Assembly: GCA_002343075.1 (NCBI GenBank)
Contig: DDRH01000039.1
Location: forward strand, 18,068 to 56,856
DNA length: 38,789 nt
Source of the DNA: Phycisphaerales bacterium UBA2421
Lineage (GTDB): Bacteria > Planctomycetota > Phycisphaerae > Tepidisphaerales > Tepidisphaeraceae
Direction: 5' to 3'
A program made the translations under genes and the position numbers. Below, one piece after another: positions 10,401-17,858 of the stretch; the stretch's first letter is position 1, and every line of letters starts with the position of its first letter. The notes under the pieces were generated by a model, which was not told the origin of the DNA, made no database searches, and saw nothing but the letters and a program-made list of their open reading frames with translations.

Positions 10401-11650
10401 TCGCACCTGCCGCCGTTGAGTACACCAGCGCCGTGACGCTGAGCACCACCACGCGCGTGCGCGCCCGAATCATCGACGGCTCGTCTGCAAGTGCAGAGAT
10501 CGACGCGACATTCCTGAGCGATCAGCCTTTCCCCGTTCGCATCGTCGAACTTCATTACCATCCCGCAAACCATCCCAATGTCGTGGACGATGAAGACCTG
10601 GAGTTTTTTGAACTCCTCAATACAGGAAACCAAGCCGTCAGCCTCGATGGCGTGCGCATCGTTGATTTTGCAAACCCGGGGTATTCCTTCCCAGCCGGGC
10701 TGACGCTTGCACCCGGCGAGCGGATCGTCGTGGCGCGCGATCCGGCGGTCTTCCAGACCGTTTACGGGAACAACATCAACCTCGCGCCCGCGGGCTACGA
10801 TCCCGCCAACCTCTCCAACGGCGGCGAACGCGTGCGGTTGCTCGGGCCTGCTGGCGAGACCATTCAGGATTTCACCTATGACGATGTAGCCCCCTGGCCC
10901 ACAAGCCCCGACGGCGGAGGGCCTTCGCTGGAGATTATCGATCCACTCGGCGATCCAGCCGACGCGGCCAACTGGCGCGCCAGCAGTGTCAATGGCGGCA
11001 CGCCGGGAACCGGCGCTGCCGACACAACCTCGCCAACGGTTCTCGAAGCCAGCTTTGATGTTGATCAGAATCGCTTCGTCATCCAATTCAGCGAAGACGT
11101 GCTGACAAGCCTGCAAGCCAGCGACTTAGCCATCGAACCCCTCTCCGGGGGCGCAAGCATCACGCCGGTGAGTGTGACGTTTGATCCCGCGGACTACATG
11201 GCCCGGTTTGCCCTTAGTGCGCCGCTGCATGACGGCAACTACCGCATTCGCATTGCCGCCGGGACGATCACCGATGCTGCGGGCAATGCGCTCGCTGCGT
11301 TCGATCAGACCGACCCCGATTTCTACGCTCTCGCCGGCGATGCCAATCGCGATCGTCATGTCAACCTTGACGACTTCACCATTCTGGCAGCCAACTTCGG
11401 GCAGACTGGTCGTCTGTTCAGCCACGGTAATTTTAACTACAGCCAGGATGGAGCGGTGAATCTCGACGATTTCACCATTCTTGCGTCGCAATTCGGCACG
11501 AATCTCCCCGCGGCGAGCGACGTGCCCCGGCGGGGGGCCTCACCGCTCCGGCAGTCTCCATTCTCTGCTGAGAAGTTGACGGGCAATCGCCTCGATGAAA
11601 CATGGTCAGACGACCTGCTCGGCGACAGCGATGCGCCGATCTACGCCTGA
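7418..11650 (+). CDS. CotH-kinase / lamin-tail-domain LEPR-XLL dockerin protein (paralogue)
   Basis: A 1410-residue protein from ATG 7418; GTG 7406 would add four residues, but MKR at 7418 resembles the start at 26778. Order: basic leader, EACEPRRLLSV; lamin-tail domain (about 31-128, DWIELRN); galactose-binding-like jelly roll (about 185-345); chitobiase-type repeat (IYYTLNGSAP, about 406-461); CotH-like region (about 522-847, with LYLNGLYWGLYLLHEKPGDG and KWHFHEWDQEHAF); second chitobiase-type repeat (IYYTLDGSDPRLPGG); second lamin-tail domain (about 1037-1190); Ig-like module; dockerin (about 1306-1367); tail ending DAPIYA. The jelly roll lies before the kinase-like part here but after it in the 3292 gene, so the pair was rearranged after duplication. 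The second lamin-tail region is nearly the same as in the partner, including VAPWPTSPDGGGPSLEIIDP. Confidence 0.88.
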   Translation: MKRVERKRARAGRRKLAAQIEACEPRRLLSVVINELVAGNTIGIVDSDGTRQDWIELRNTASSAVDLSGWYLTDDLSDRTKWQFPSTTLPADGYLVVFASDKNRSVAGQELHTNFKLTSAGETVALVMPDGTTIADSFAPFPAVKDDRSFGIAKSDAATVTETLVGATSPLKVISPTSRSAATDDFWRNVGFNDAAWISGVRSVGFDRDGTVSLNGFIGTTLSEAQMPSTSSPRYTAYVRYAFDLAAAAQLTSLTMQVRYDDGFIGYLNGKEFFRTGFQDDDARPSPQWDARANQNRADVDTIVPLTVDMTAYLPLLVDGPNVLAFHAVNSASTTSSSINVRDFLLEPVVTATRASGPASAQFMDRPTPGAENGVGTLGFVGDTHFSVDRGFYDAPFQLAITSNTPGAQIYYTLNGSAPAAGVGSLYSGPITVTTTTTLRAIATKPGHVPSNVDTVTYVFLDDVIQQSDAYVTQPFTFWGHDKEDADLLNNEPDWAVDPDVVNDPVYAASIKNDLKAIPSMSLVMDWNDLFNGNVTPGTNNTQGIYILGKGFERYSHVEYFNATGTDQWHTDAAVEMQGHSSTTRWNSDKMSFELKFKFPYGSTKLEHPIFAGTPDGANAATRFDSLILDAMYNYTWIHANHRQAAVARFVTDQVVADLQNLAGGRAPHGKFVHLYLNGLYWGLYLLHEKPGDGFADAYYGGNKDDYDVIRHNPTPDFTPADGGVTAIDNYTAFINATRQNMASASNYAAVEALLDVDDFIDYMIVHYYAGNNDWAHNNWYASRNRVVPGSKWHFHEWDQEHAFPTDDNAHLGDTIGEDYDSTGKDDPFAPTEIHINLMANPEYKLKFADRAQRLLFNGGLLTPASAAAVFQTRVNEIDRAIVGESARWGDNRVPITITGSQPYARNTPYTRADWVATMNGVLADFFPVRTQITLSQFISRGWMPSLAAPLMNQYGGSVSAGFQLTLTKPVGSPAAAKIYYTLDGSDPRLPGGTIAPAAVEYTSAVTLSTTTRVRARIIDGSSASAEIDATFLSDQPFPVRIVELHYHPANHPNVVDDEDLEFFELLNTGNQAVSLDGVRIVDFANPGYSFPAGLTLAPGERIVVARDPAVFQTVYGNNINLAPAGYDPANLSNGGERVRLLGPAGETIQDFTYDDVAPWPTSPDGGGPSLEIIDPLGDPADAANWRASSVNGGTPGTGAADTTSPTVLEASFDVDQNRFVIQFSEDVLTSLQASDLAIEPLSGGASITPVSVTFDPADYMARFALSAPLHDGNYRIRIAAGTITDAAGNALAAFDQTDPDFYALAGDANRDRHVNLDDFTILAANFGQTGRLFSHGNFNYSQDGAVNLDDFTILASQFGTNLPAASDVPRRGASPLRQSPFSAEKLTGNRLDETWSDDLLGDSDAPIYA

Positions 11651-12034
11651 CCCGCCGGCGCATCGCCCCAAGGCATGCGAGCTTGCTCGACCGGAACGAA
11701 ATCCGGCTCGAACACTACCGGTGGGTTTCGCTCTCTTTCTGCATGTCCACGAAAATCTGCGATTAACCACCAGTGAACGCAACTGAAGCGTTAGCCTATG
11801 CCGTGGAAGAGGTGAAGTAGATGCCATCGGAGCAAGATGGTCCGCTGGGTACTGCGGACTCTCCCTGTTGTAAAAGCACTCCCACCGAGCAATGAGACTG
11901 CGGCCCTGCACATCCTCTAATGTGGCGATACTGCAACGAGGCTAAGTTGGCTCCTTCCGGGGTTACGACGGAGGAGATTCTGTCGTGTGCAGTCCCGCGG
12001 TTGTCAGAGGCCGTTCATAACTCTAGCTACCCGT
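11651..12034. other. intergenic region with short hairpins and a dispersed repeat
   Basis: A gene-free stretch between the second CotH-type gene and a minus-strand gene. Just after the stop codon there are two small inverted repeats, CGAGC-TT-GCTCG (11678-11689) and CCGGA-ACGAAA-TCCGG (11691-11706), neither followed by a T-run. A repeat shared with 17424-17462 starts at 11745, and a looser shared patch (GCCGTGGAAGAG ... GATGCCATCGGAG) extends to about 11845. Nothing further is recognised. Confidence 0.6.
11745..11783 (+). repeat. intergenic repeat copy A
   Basis: These 39 bases begin GTCCACGAAAATCTGCGATT and match 17424-17462 at 36 of 39 positions. A more diverged match continues downstream in both places. 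Both copies lie behind stop codons of LEPR-XLL genes on the same strand. One frame reads HENLRLTTSE in both, but no plausible gene contains it. Confidence 0.8.
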
Positions 12035-12586
12035 TTAGCGCGGCCAGAGCCAGGCGAAGATCAATCCGGTGATCAGGCCGAACGCGATGCCGTCGATGGC
12101 GCACGTGAGGGTTTGGCGCTTCTTGGTTTGAAACCAGATGTCGTGGGGAATGGATGAAAATGAGTAGGTCAGCACGCCGGCGGTTCCCATCACCTGAAGC
12201 ACTTGGGCAAATGTCGCCCCGCGCGCCAGCGCCGCTGAGCCGAGATAAGCCAGCAAGGTGCTCATGATGAGGAAAAAAATGACGGTGCAGATGATGTTTA
12301 GTGGCATATTGATCGGCCTGAAGACGCGTAGCAGGCCGATCGGGCCTTTCTCCCACTTGGCTTTGCAATCGGCGGCGTTGGCCTGGCCGTGGGTGATCTG
12401 GGGGAACATGTACGAGCCGGGTGGGATGTTGAGCGAGCGAATCGCGTCAAGGGCCTGATCTTCGTTGGGGAGGGGGTCGGTGTCGCGGTTATGATGCCCG
12501 ATCACCGTCCAGGCCAGCGTGCTGGCGATCCAGAGGGCAAAAGTCGTCGCGAGGACGGGCAGCCACAGTTGCAGAAAGAGGTCCAT
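12035..12586 (-). CDS. conserved four-helix membrane protein, function unknown
   Basis: A 183-residue inner-membrane protein. The start at 12586 (MDLFLQLWLP) is chosen because GGAG stands six bases before it; the frame can be extended to GTG 12682 but without such a site. Four hydrophobic helices are visible: about 3-27, 104-125, 132-156 and 160-182. A cytosolic or periplasmic loop between helices 1 and 2 carries PPGSYMFPQ and KWEKGPIGLLRV. The protein ends AWLWPR. From memory this matches a family of short conserved proteins found in planctomycetes and acidobacteria, with the same PGxYxFP, KGPxG and WLWPR signatures and no known role. It is the only minus-strand gene in this part and is probably a separate unit. 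Confidence 0.8.
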   Translation of the reverse strand: MDLFLQLWLPVLATTFALWIASTLAWTVIGHHNRDTDPLPNEDQALDAIRSLNIPPGSYMFPQITHGQANAADCKAKWEKGPIGLLRVFRPINMPLNIICTVIFFLIMSTLLAYLGSAALARGATFAQVLQVMGTAGVLTYSFSSIPHDIWFQTKKRQTLTCAIDGIAFGLITGLIFAWLWPR

Positions 12587-12985
12587 GAGCGTCTCCGGTA
12601 GATGTGGATGAAGCTTATCGAAGTCGGCATCCAAACGAGAAATTTCGCGGGCGCTGGCGACGGGATCGTCTGAAAGAATCACATCGCTTGCAGCAATACG
12701 TTCAAGGGTGAATGACCTGATTGCCGCGGCGGAGTGGTACGCTGCGCACTTTGGTTCTTAGCTTATCCCTCTGAACTTAGGTGTAAGGTCCTTCGTGGGT
12801 GGCTGTCTCCGCTCGGTCTGCGTCGGTAGTGCACGAGTCAGCAAGTCGGTGAATCTACTGATATGACGTTGCAAGACATTTGCCAGGCCAAAACACATGC
12901 GATTACACGAGCACTGCTCATCGCCTGCTGATGCAGGTTCGATCCTCGCGCGGATCCTTTCTTGTCATACATTTATGGAGTCATC
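12587..12985. other. divergent intergenic region
   Basis: About 400 bases between two divergently transcribed genes, so it should hold both promoters, but no convincing -10/-35 pair was found. Near 12909-12945 a GAGC-ACT-GCTC hairpin, a CATC/GATG hairpin with a 7-base loop, and GGTTCGATCC recall parts of a tRNA, but they do not fold into one (see rejected items). Confidence 0.5.
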
Positions 12986-13852
12986 ATGCAACGTTTTTCT
13001 TTATTGACCGGGCACGGCCTTTGCTTCGCCGCCCTCACACTGATCGGTTTTTCTACGTCCACCCTCGCGGCGGACCAGGAATTCAACAGCACCGGCGATC
13101 TCGCCTCCACCACCGCAACGCGCGACGCCTTTCGCGCAGCAGTCGGCGGTGGAACCACGCCTGGCGCAGCCGGCTTGTTCGGCGGAGTGCGCCGCGAGAT
13201 CAACTGGGACGCCGTGCCTGACGGCTTCTCCTCACCGGCCAATCTTCCGCTGAACTTCTTTAACGCCAACTCCCCGCGGGGCGCGGTGTTCTCGACCACC
13301 GGAACCGGCGTGCGCGTCAGCGCCAAAGCCGGCAACCCCACCGCAACTGGCAAGGACTTTTCGGAAATCGATCCGAGCTACCTGGGCGTGCTCGAAGCGT
13401 TCTCACCCGAACGCCTCTTCACCGCCGTCGGTGCGCGCGACCTGACCGTGAACTTCTTTGTCGCAGGCACCAACACGCCGGCGTTCGTGCGCGGGTTTGG
13501 AAGCGTCTTCTCTGATGTGGATTTGTCGACATCGACGACAATCGAATACTTCGACACCGACGGACAACTCATCACCGCGCAGAATGTCGCCGGTGCCAGC
13601 GGCTCGGAAGGCTTTTCCTTCGCCGGAATGGTCTTCGATACCGAACTGGTTGGCAGTGTCCGACTGATCAACGGCACCCACGCCCTCGGGTCGGGTGTGC
13701 TGGATGATCCGTTCGGCCCTAGTCCGATTGACCTGGTGGTGATGGACGATTTCCTCTACACCGAGCCCGCCGCCGTTCCCGAACCTGGTGCCGTGGCCTT
13801 TGTAGGTGCTGCTCTGGCTGCGCTGACTGGTCGCCGGCGGCGAAGCCGCTGA
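12986..13852 (+). CDS. PEP-CTERM-anchored exported protein
   Basis: A 288-residue exported protein. ATG 12986 is preceded by GGAG at 12977-12980 with a 5-base gap and starts a normal signal peptide (hydrophobic core about 8-27, cleavage near TLAADQ). The mature part is beta-rich, with segments RREINWDAVPD, FFVAGTNTPAFVRGFGSVFSDVD and VVMDDFLY that I recognise as a widespread family of unknown function. The C-terminus has the PEP-CTERM sorting signal: VPEPG, a hydrophobic segment and a final RRRRSR. PEP-CTERM proteins are processed by exosortase, usually with exopolysaccharide export; no exosortase lies in this window. Unlike its large neighbours it has neither LEPR-XLL motif nor dockerin, so two sorting routes sit side by side here. 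A strong hairpin follows the gene. Confidence 0.85.
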   Translation: MQRFSLLTGHGLCFAALTLIGFSTSTLAADQEFNSTGDLASTTATRDAFRAAVGGGTTPGAAGLFGGVRREINWDAVPDGFSSPANLPLNFFNANSPRGAVFSTTGTGVRVSAKAGNPTATGKDFSEIDPSYLGVLEAFSPERLFTAVGARDLTVNFFVAGTNTPAFVRGFGSVFSDVDLSTSTTIEYFDTDGQLITAQNVAGASGSEGFSFAGMVFDTELVGSVRLINGTHALGSGVLDDPFGPSPIDLVVMDDFLYTEPAAVPEPGAVAFVGAALAALTGRRRRSR

Positions 13853-13882
13853 GAATGGCGCGCAGCTTAATCCGTCCTATCC

Positions 13883-13917
13883 GAACCACCCCACGGCGAA
13901 GCGTCGCGGGGTGGTTC
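13883..13917 (+). terminator. hairpin terminator after the PEP-CTERM gene
   Basis: A 10-bp perfect outer stem (GAACCACCCC with GGGGTGGTTC), one mismatch, a 5-bp inner stem with one G-T pair, and a loop of three bases (AAG). It lies 30 bases behind the stop codon. The following GTTGCGATTTT is only moderately T-rich. The hairpin argues against starting the next gene at ATG 13855, since that frame would run through it. Confidence 0.65.
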
Positions 13918-14097
13918 GTTGCGATTTTGGGTCGCCAGAATGCAACTTTCGGCTATTGGGGTCGCCTGAGCCTCGCGGATGCCGTCGCCGGTCCGTGCAA
14001 ATACGGCTCAATTCCCAAGATTCGAGAGAAATCCGCTGTGATCGCGGCAATACAGAAAGTGTCTGGCGATCTAGGGACTTCAACAGCGAGCGATTCT

Positions 14098-17000
14098 ATG
14101 CGAAAAATGCGATCTCCTTCTCAACTGGAGTCACTCGAGCCCCGCCGGCTTCTGAGCGCGGGTGATTTGGATGTGTCTTTCAGCGGTGACGGCATTACCT
14201 CGATCGATCTGGCGGGTGTCAGTAATGAGTCGGTCAATGCCGCGGTGGTTCTTACCGATGGCAGGGTTGTGCTGGCCGGAAGGGCGACTGTTGGAAGTGA
14301 GACAGATTTTTTCGTCGCCAGATTGCTTGCCAACGGAAGCCTCGACACCTCCTTTGCCGGCGGTGCCGGGTTTGTCGCCATCGATTTTCAGGTGAACGAT
14401 GAAGCGATGGATCTCGCCATCGATTCCTCCAACCGGATTGTGGTGGCGGGAACAAGCTCGTCGGGTGCCGGTAGCAATGCCCGAAAATTTGCCGTGGCGC
14501 GCGTGAACAGCAATGGCACCCTCGATGGTACCTTCAGCGGTGACGGAAAGACCCTCATCGACTGGGGCATCAACGCCGACGCGCAGGCAGTGGCGATCGA
14601 TGGCTCGCTGATCTACGTCGGCGGGTACAAAGACCTGGGCAGCAGCGGGCAGTTTGCGCTGGCACGATTGCTTTCCAACGGAAGCCTTGACACGAGCTAC
14701 AGCGGCGACGGAATGGTTTTCTTCGGCTTCAGCGGCGGGGCCGATTCACGCTGCTACGATATCGCGCCGCTGGGCAGCGGGCGCGTGGTGATGGTCGGGT
14801 ATGACCAATCTGTCGGCAGCTCAACCGGGCGAAACTTCGCCTACGCTGTCCTCGGCGCCAATGCGGTGCTCGATTCGTCATTCAGCGGCGATGGAATCGC
14901 CGTAACCGATTTTAGCTCCGGTGCAGATGATGAAGCACGGTCGGTTGGCATCGACTACGCCGGACGCATCGTCGTTGCTGGCTTCACCGATGGCACCGGC
15001 GGGGACGACTTTGCCGCAACGCGCCTCACTGCCACAGGCTCGCTCGACAGCAGCTTCAACGCCGACGGCCGCTTCAGCATTAACCTCGGCGGTGTCGAGC
15101 AGGCCGACGGTCTGGTGGTTCATCCCGATGGCGATATCACCCTCAGCGGTGGAACCAGCACGGGCGGGTTTCAGGCGGCGCTGGTGCGGGTCTCAGGCAA
15201 CACCGGCAATCTCAGCACCACCTTCGGCGACGGCGGCGATGGAATTCAGTTGGTGAACTTCGGCGCGATTGAAGACGGCTTTGCGCTCGCGCTTGATCCG
15301 CGCGATTACCGCGCGGTCTTTGCGGGCAACGACGGCGCTGGTCGGCTCGCGGTTGGGCGCATCCATGATCTGAGAGATCTCAATTACAACGGCGCCGCCA
15401 CCGGCAAGATGGTGATGCAGGCAGACGGCAAGATCCTCGTCCTGCGCAGCAACGTGCTGGAACGCCTCCACACCAACGGCAGCCGCGACACCACTTTCGG
15501 CATCGCCGGCGTGGTGACTCTCCCGGCGGGTAACGATTCGTATGCCGATCTGGCCGTCGACAGCCTCGGGCGAATCGTCATCGTCGGCGCGCGAGAAGGA
15601 ACCGGAGTGCTTGTCCGCCGGCTGCTGCCCAGCGGCGCAACCGATACGGGCTTCAGCGGCGACGGCGTGACCACCATCGGGTTCGGGGTTGGTACCGACT
15701 TCGACCGGGCCGAGGGAGTTGCGATTGATGCGTCAGACCGAATCGTCATTGTCGGCGAAGACTGGAGCACCGGCGGGATTCTGGCAAACACCGCCGTCGC
15801 AAGACTCACCACCACCGGCCTGCTCGATACCACTTTTGACGGTGATGGCAAAGCCACCTTCGATTTCAGCCCCATACCCTTCGGCTCAGGCGGCGACCTG
15901 GCCAATGCCGTCCAGATTCAGCAAGACGGCAAGATTGTCATGGTCGGCCAGGTCCAAGTTACTCTAGGGGCCACCTTCGACTGGCTCGTGGCGCGGCTGA
16001 ACGCCAATGGGTCGCGCGACAACACCTTCGGAACGCTCGGCCTGCGCACCGTCAACGCCGGCGGTACCGACGATGAAGCGACCGATCTCGCGATCGACAG
16101 CAGCGGGCGCATTTACGTCGTCGGCCTCACCGATGACCTTCTCACCGCCGATAACGCCACCGCCACCATTATGGCGTTCGACGAGTTTGGCAACTTTGAC
16201 AATGCCTTCGCTGGCGATGGCCGGCGAACACTCAACCTCCCCGACTCGGCATTCCTCCACTCCGTCGAGGTTCAGCCGGATGGCAAGCCCGTCGCGGTCG
16301 GGCGCGTGAAGCAAGGCAGCGTGTTTCATAACCTCGTCTATCGATTCACGACCGGCGGATCGGACGACAACACTTTCGCAGGTGACGGGCAATACATCTT
16401 CCCGTTGGTGGGTAGCGGAACGGTTGGAAAAGGCGTCATTGCCGATGGCGGCGCGATCTACTTTGCCGGAGGTGCGGTCAACCGATTGAACGTCCAGCCC
16501 GCTGCGGTTGACGGCGAACTTCTCTTCGAAACCTCGCCCCAGCGCCTGCGCGTCTCGTTTAATGAGGATATCGGCGACTCCCTCGGCGATTTTGACTTCT
16601 CGATCCGCAACGTCACCTCCAACACCCTGCTGCCGACCAGCACCTACGTGCTCCAACCGTTCGTGAGTGGCGCGAATCAGGCGACGATTAACTTCAACGG
16701 CATCCTCGGCGACGGAAACTACGAGGCCACCTTCAGCAGCACCGGCATCCGCAACCGCCAGAACATGACGCTCGGCGGCGACCGGGTGAAGGAGTTCTTC
16801 TTCCTCAACGGCGACGCCAACCGCGACCGCACCGTAAGCCTCAATGACTTCACCATCCTCGCCGCCAACTTCGGGCAAACGGGTCGCGTGTTCAGTCAGG
16901 GCAATTTCAACTACAGCATTGACGGCGCGGTAAGCCTCGACGATTTCACTATCCTCGCAAGCCAGTTCGGGAAATCGCTCCCCGCAACGGCTGATTTGCC

Positions 17001-17136
17001 GCGGAGCAGCGGCGATGCAATCAATGCGCCGATGGCCGTCAACCCGACACCCACTAGCCCGTTCGCCGTCCCGCAGCACGGCGGTCTGAACGGTGCCGAT
17101 TCCGACGATCGGTTCTTGTCCGAGATGCTCATCTAG
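14098..17136 (+). CDS. delta-60 repeat (DUF5122) propeller, LEPR-XLL dockerin protein
   Basis: A 1012-residue protein. The start at ATG 14098 gives a short leader before ESLEPRRLLSA like the neighbours; the frame is open back to 13855, but that would cross the preceding terminator. No strong ribosome-binding site is seen. Directly after the LEPR-XLL motif comes a long series of delta-60 repeats (about 20-780), each with a run such as NGSLDTSFAGG, SFSGDG and an IVVAG strand; these fold as beta-propellers in surface proteins. An Ig-like module (about 805-900) with GDGNYEATF precedes the dockerin (about 904-964: DANRDRTVSLNDFTILAANF, then NYSIDGAVSLDDF) and a tail with SPFAVP ending SEMLI. It is a paralogue of the 17859 gene. 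Likely role: exported adhesive or scaffold protein; no catalytic motif seen. Confidence 0.87.
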   Translation: MRKMRSPSQLESLEPRRLLSAGDLDVSFSGDGITSIDLAGVSNESVNAAVVLTDGRVVLAGRATVGSETDFFVARLLANGSLDTSFAGGAGFVAIDFQVNDEAMDLAIDSSNRIVVAGTSSSGAGSNARKFAVARVNSNGTLDGTFSGDGKTLIDWGINADAQAVAIDGSLIYVGGYKDLGSSGQFALARLLSNGSLDTSYSGDGMVFFGFSGGADSRCYDIAPLGSGRVVMVGYDQSVGSSTGRNFAYAVLGANAVLDSSFSGDGIAVTDFSSGADDEARSVGIDYAGRIVVAGFTDGTGGDDFAATRLTATGSLDSSFNADGRFSINLGGVEQADGLVVHPDGDITLSGGTSTGGFQAALVRVSGNTGNLSTTFGDGGDGIQLVNFGAIEDGFALALDPRDYRAVFAGNDGAGRLAVGRIHDLRDLNYNGAATGKMVMQADGKILVLRSNVLERLHTNGSRDTTFGIAGVVTLPAGNDSYADLAVDSLGRIVIVGAREGTGVLVRRLLPSGATDTGFSGDGVTTIGFGVGTDFDRAEGVAIDASDRIVIVGEDWSTGGILANTAVARLTTTGLLDTTFDGDGKATFDFSPIPFGSGGDLANAVQIQQDGKIVMVGQVQVTLGATFDWLVARLNANGSRDNTFGTLGLRTVNAGGTDDEATDLAIDSSGRIYVVGLTDDLLTADNATATIMAFDEFGNFDNAFAGDGRRTLNLPDSAFLHSVEVQPDGKPVAVGRVKQGSVFHNLVYRFTTGGSDDNTFAGDGQYIFPLVGSGTVGKGVIADGGAIYFAGGAVNRLNVQPAAVDGELLFETSPQRLRVSFNEDIGDSLGDFDFSIRNVTSNTLLPTSTYVLQPFVSGANQATINFNGILGDGNYEATFSSTGIRNRQNMTLGGDRVKEFFFLNGDANRDRTVSLNDFTILAANFGQTGRVFSQGNFNYSIDGAVSLDDFTILASQFGKSLPATADLPRSSGDAINAPMAVNPTPTSPFAVPQHGGLNGADSDDRFLSEMLI

Positions 17137-17858
17137 ACCAACGCGGCGAGTCGGCTGCCGCCGGGAAGGCGCTCATCAGAACCCATGCGCAGGGCCGGGC
17201 GCGCGAGGAGCTTGCTGATGAAGATTCACGTGAAGTGTGCAACGCCGCGAAGACAGTGCAGAATCAGATTTGCTCCCGCGACAACGTCGCGAACATGCCG
17301 ACGGTGTGCTGCGAGAATCGGCGGTCACTCATCTCCGCGCTCGCGTCAAAGTACACCCGTGACATCGATCGGCGGGCAGACAGGCTTAAGAACCGACAGG
17401 TCGATTTCACTTGTATTCAGCAGGTCCACGAAAATCTGCGATTAACAACCAGTGAATGCGACCGAGCCCCAAACCGGCGCGATTGTAGATGAAGCCGACG
17501 CCGTGGGAGAGACAGCCGACGCCATCGGAGATCATGTAGCATGCACTGGAGACCGCTTCAACGTCATATAAATCGTGGCAGCCCGCATTCAGGCCGAATC
17601 AGACGTCGTCTCGGTGGCACAAGATGTCGTCTCGGGCGACAAGCTAACGTAGGCGGATGGTCCTCGCCTTCGCGCTGTCAGGGAGTGGCTTGAGCAGAAG
17701 TTCGCCGCTCAGCAAAAGCAGGCACGGTGCCTCCGTGGAGATGGAGCGATTCGGAAGCAGCCGTGGCCCGATTTCGCTATGGCAGAAAATGCTGAGAAAT
17801 CGCGCCGCCGCAGGGCAATACAGGTGGAGTCTCGTTTTTTCCTTAAGGAGCACCTGTC
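17137..17858. other. long intergenic region with dispersed repeat
   Basis: A 722-base spacer between the two delta-60 genes. It carries repeat copy B (17424-17462) and a looser patch shared with the 11651-12034 spacer (GCCGTGGGAGAG ... GACGCCATCGGAG, about 17503-17530). At about 17602-17636 the word GTCGTCTCGG occurs twice, 24 bases apart. A frame from GTG near 17452 reads VNATE..., ending at TAA about 17570, but it has no ribosome-binding site. AAGGAG at 17844-17849 serves the next gene. Confidence 0.6.
17424..17462 (+). repeat. intergenic repeat copy B
   Basis: It matches 11745-11783 at 36 of 39 positions, in the same orientation and again behind a LEPR-XLL gene. A shorter possible relative, reverse-oriented with one extra base (CGCAGATTTTCCGTG), stands at 3210-3224, behind the 1252 gene. 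Confidence 0.8.

Noticed and set aside
12909..12945. tRNA-like elements (GAGC-ACT-GCTC, a 7-base loop hairpin, GGTTCGATCC)
   Set aside because: The T-stem does not pair well, there is no room for a variable loop, and no acceptor stem can be formed, so this is not a functional tRNA.
13855..14097. 81-residue N-terminal extension of the 14098 gene
   Set aside because: It would begin three bases after the PEP-CTERM stop and run through the strong hairpin at 13883-13917; the LEPR-XLL proteins start shortly before the motif.
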